Positions 62,851 to 64,000 of a DNA stretch of 64,000 bases are shown here, in pieces. The stretch is from Geobacillus thermodenitrificans subsp. thermodenitrificans DSM 465 (GTDB lineage Bacteria > Bacillota > Bacilli > Bacillales > Anoxybacillaceae). Position numbers and translations under genes: made by a program. The DNA lies in NCBI RefSeq assembly GCF_000496575.1, contig NZ_AYKT01000013.1, positions 33,227 to 97,226 of the forward strand, in the 5' to 3' direction. Every line of letters starts with the position of its first letter. Position 1 is the stretch's first letter. The notes beneath the pieces are model-generated. The model was not told where the DNA came from. It saw only the letters and a list, made by a program, of their open reading frames with translations, and searched no databases.

Positions 62851-62923
62851 GATTCCGTAGCTCAGCTGGGAGAGCGCCACCTTGACAGGGTGGAGGTCGC
62901 TGGTTCGAGCCCAGTCGGAATCA
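62851..62923 (+). tRNA. tRNA-Val (anticodon GAC)
   Basis: Complete cloverleaf: acceptor GATTCCG / CGGAATC with discriminator A, D arm GCTC / GAGC, anticodon arm CCACC / GGTGG with loop TTGACAG (anticodon GAC, 62884-62886), and T arm GCTGG-TTCGAGC-CCAGT. CCA is not encoded. It stands alone with its own promoter and terminator. Confidence 0.97.
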
Positions 62924-62928
62924 TCAAG

Positions 62929-62963
62929 CACCTCGAACTCGCTTGGGTTCGAGGTGTTGTTGT
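62929..62963 (+). terminator. Terminator of tRNA-Val
   Basis: Arms CACCTCGAAC / GTTCGAGGTG, 10 bp and perfect, followed by TTGTTGT. Confidence 0.8.
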
Positions 62964-63033
62964 ATGATATAAACGATGATGGAATGTAAAAGATTGAATA
63001 AGTGAATGGGTATAGAAACGATATGGGGTAGGA

Positions 63034-63062
63034 AAGGCGCACGATGAAGTGCGCCTTTTTAT
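63034..63062 (+). terminator. Terminator-like hairpin before the phosphotransferase gene
   Basis: Arms AAGGCGCAC / GTGCGCCTT, followed by TTTATTTTG. No gene between it and the tRNA is apparent. Confidence 0.75.
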
Positions 63063-63134
63063 TTTGCTTCTTAATACTGTGGTTTTACAATTAAACCAGA
63101 TTGTAAATAGTGATGTTGAAGAGGATGGTTACAA

Positions 63135-63923
63135 ATGCTTGATTTACCTGATAAAATCAAGAGTCTAATTCATGAAGAGGAGTATTCTATTGACGATGTA
63201 GGAATGTCCGATTCTACAGTCGTTCTGTTTAAGGATAAAGTGCTTAAAATCCAAACAATAAGTGAAGAAGCAGAAAATGAATATCATGTTATGGAATGGT
63301 TGCAGGGCAAACTACCAGTCCCTAAGGTTTTGGGATATGAAAGAGATGAAAAGAAGGCCTATCTCTTAATGACAAAAGTACCTGGGGAAATGGCTTGCGC
63401 AGATAAATATTTGAAAGATCCGGAGCAATTAACGACTATGCTGGCAGAAGGATTGCAAATGTTATGGAATGTCGATATCAATCACTGTCCATGCATTTGG
63501 AATCTGGAGAAAAAATTGCAGATGGCGAAATATAGAGTGGAAAATAACCTTGTGGATGTAGATGATGCGGAGCCAGGTACATTTGGTGAAAATGGATTCA
63601 AAAATCCAAATCATCTTCTTGAATGGCTTAATAATCATAAGCCAGAGGAAGATCTTGTCCTATCCCATGGAGACTTTTGTCTTCCCAATATATTTTTAGC
63701 AAATGGAAAAGTTTCCGGATACATTGATTTAGGAAGGGCAGGGATCGCAGATAAATGGCAGGATATCGCTTTGTGTTATCGCAGCTTGCTACATAATCTT
63801 AATGGGAAGTATACTGGAAAGCAATATCAGAGATTTTATGCAGATATGCTGTTTGAGAAGTTAGGATTAGAACCCGATTGGGACAAGATTCGGTATTACA
63901 TTCTTTTGGATGAACTTTTTTAA
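63135..63923 (+). CDS. APH(3')-family aminoglycoside 3'-phosphotransferase
   Basis: Predicted ATP-dependent kinase of 262 residues that would phosphorylate kanamycin/neomycin-type aminoglycosides. The N-lobe has VVLFKDKVLKIQ, the catalytic loop is LSHGDFCLPNIFL (HGDxxxxN) and the metal motif YIDLGRAGIADKWQDIAL. The C-terminus RYYILLDELF is shared with APH(3') enzymes such as APH(3')-IIIa. All catalytic residues look intact. It is more AT-rich than its neighbours and lies downstream of a tRNA gene, which suggests acquisition. GAAGAGGATGG precedes the ATG. Substrate range and expression cannot be judged from sequence. Confidence 0.9.
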   Translation: MLDLPDKIKSLIHEEEYSIDDVGMSDSTVVLFKDKVLKIQTISEEAENEYHVMEWLQGKLPVPKVLGYERDEKKAYLLMTKVPGEMACADKYLKDPEQLTTMLAEGLQMLWNVDINHCPCIWNLEKKLQMAKYRVENNLVDVDDAEPGTFGENGFKNPNHLLEWLNNHKPEEDLVLSHGDFCLPNIFLANGKVSGYIDLGRAGIADKWQDIALCYRSLLHNLNGKYTGKQYQRFYADMLFEKLGLEPDWDKIRYYILLDELF

Positions 63924-64000
63924 TTTTTATTAATTCCTTTAAACGGAAAAAACTTGAAATATCGCATATTTTTGGTTCATCACCAAAAGATGTACTTGAT

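Overview
The window is chromosomal DNA from a thermophilic, spore-forming member of the Bacillaceae, most likely Geobacillus or a close relative. Three things point there. Gene order follows the yja-yjb-yjc region of Bacillus subtilis almost step by step (yjzD, fabH-fabF, yjaZ, yjbA, trpS, oppABCDF, spx, yjbE, mecA, coiA, pepF, yjbH to yjbO, prpE, fabI, cotO, spoVIF, yjcF-yjcG, metI-metC). Base composition is fairly GC-rich for the family. Regulation is Firmicute-type: Shine-Dalgarno sites close to AAAGGAGG, a T-box, an S-box and FapR-like operators. Species identity is inferred from gene content, not from a search.

Layout. 1-7 kb: the end of clpB, a TetR regulator with an RND/MMPL exporter and a double palindromic operator, then small conserved genes. 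7-13 kb: fatty-acid initiation and elongation (fabH, fabF), yjaZ, yjbA and T-box-controlled trpS. 13-19.4 kb: the oligopeptide permease operon, with a terminator between oppA and oppBCDF. 19.4-27 kb: redox and competence control (spx with a structured leader, yjbE, mecA, cardiolipin synthase, coiA, pepF). 27-36 kb: the Spx adaptor yjbH, truncated haemoglobin, lytic transglycosylase, CYTH protein, small alarmone synthetase, NAD kinase, pseudouridine synthase, prpE, a rodA/ftsW-like gene and fabI.

36-55 kb is a dense sporulation region. It has cotO, two CotS-type kinase-fold genes (one with degraded catalytic motifs), two CotSA-type glycosyltransferases, UDP-glucose dehydrogenase and a sugar-nucleotide epimerase, and a scar holding fragments of galU and of a CotS-like gene. 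These are followed by many small spore-type proteins. Seven genes there have a recognisable sigma-K-type promoter (AC, 16-17 bp, CATAnnnTA or a one-mismatch variant), and one more has a -10 element only. Inside the region lies a complete operon DUF1657 - YhcN/YlaJ lipoprotein - spoVAC - spoVAD - spoVAEb - DUF1657 - DUF421/DUF1657. This has the gene content of the second spoVA operon (spoVA2mob), known from heat-resistant spores.

55-64 kb: an esterase, an S-box riboswitch with metI-metC, two DUF2642-like genes, a three-gene glycan cluster (GT2, GT4, pyruvyltransferase family), tRNA-Val(GAC), and an AT-richer APH(3')-type aminoglycoside phosphotransferase gene that looks acquired. No insertion sequence, CRISPR array or rRNA was seen.
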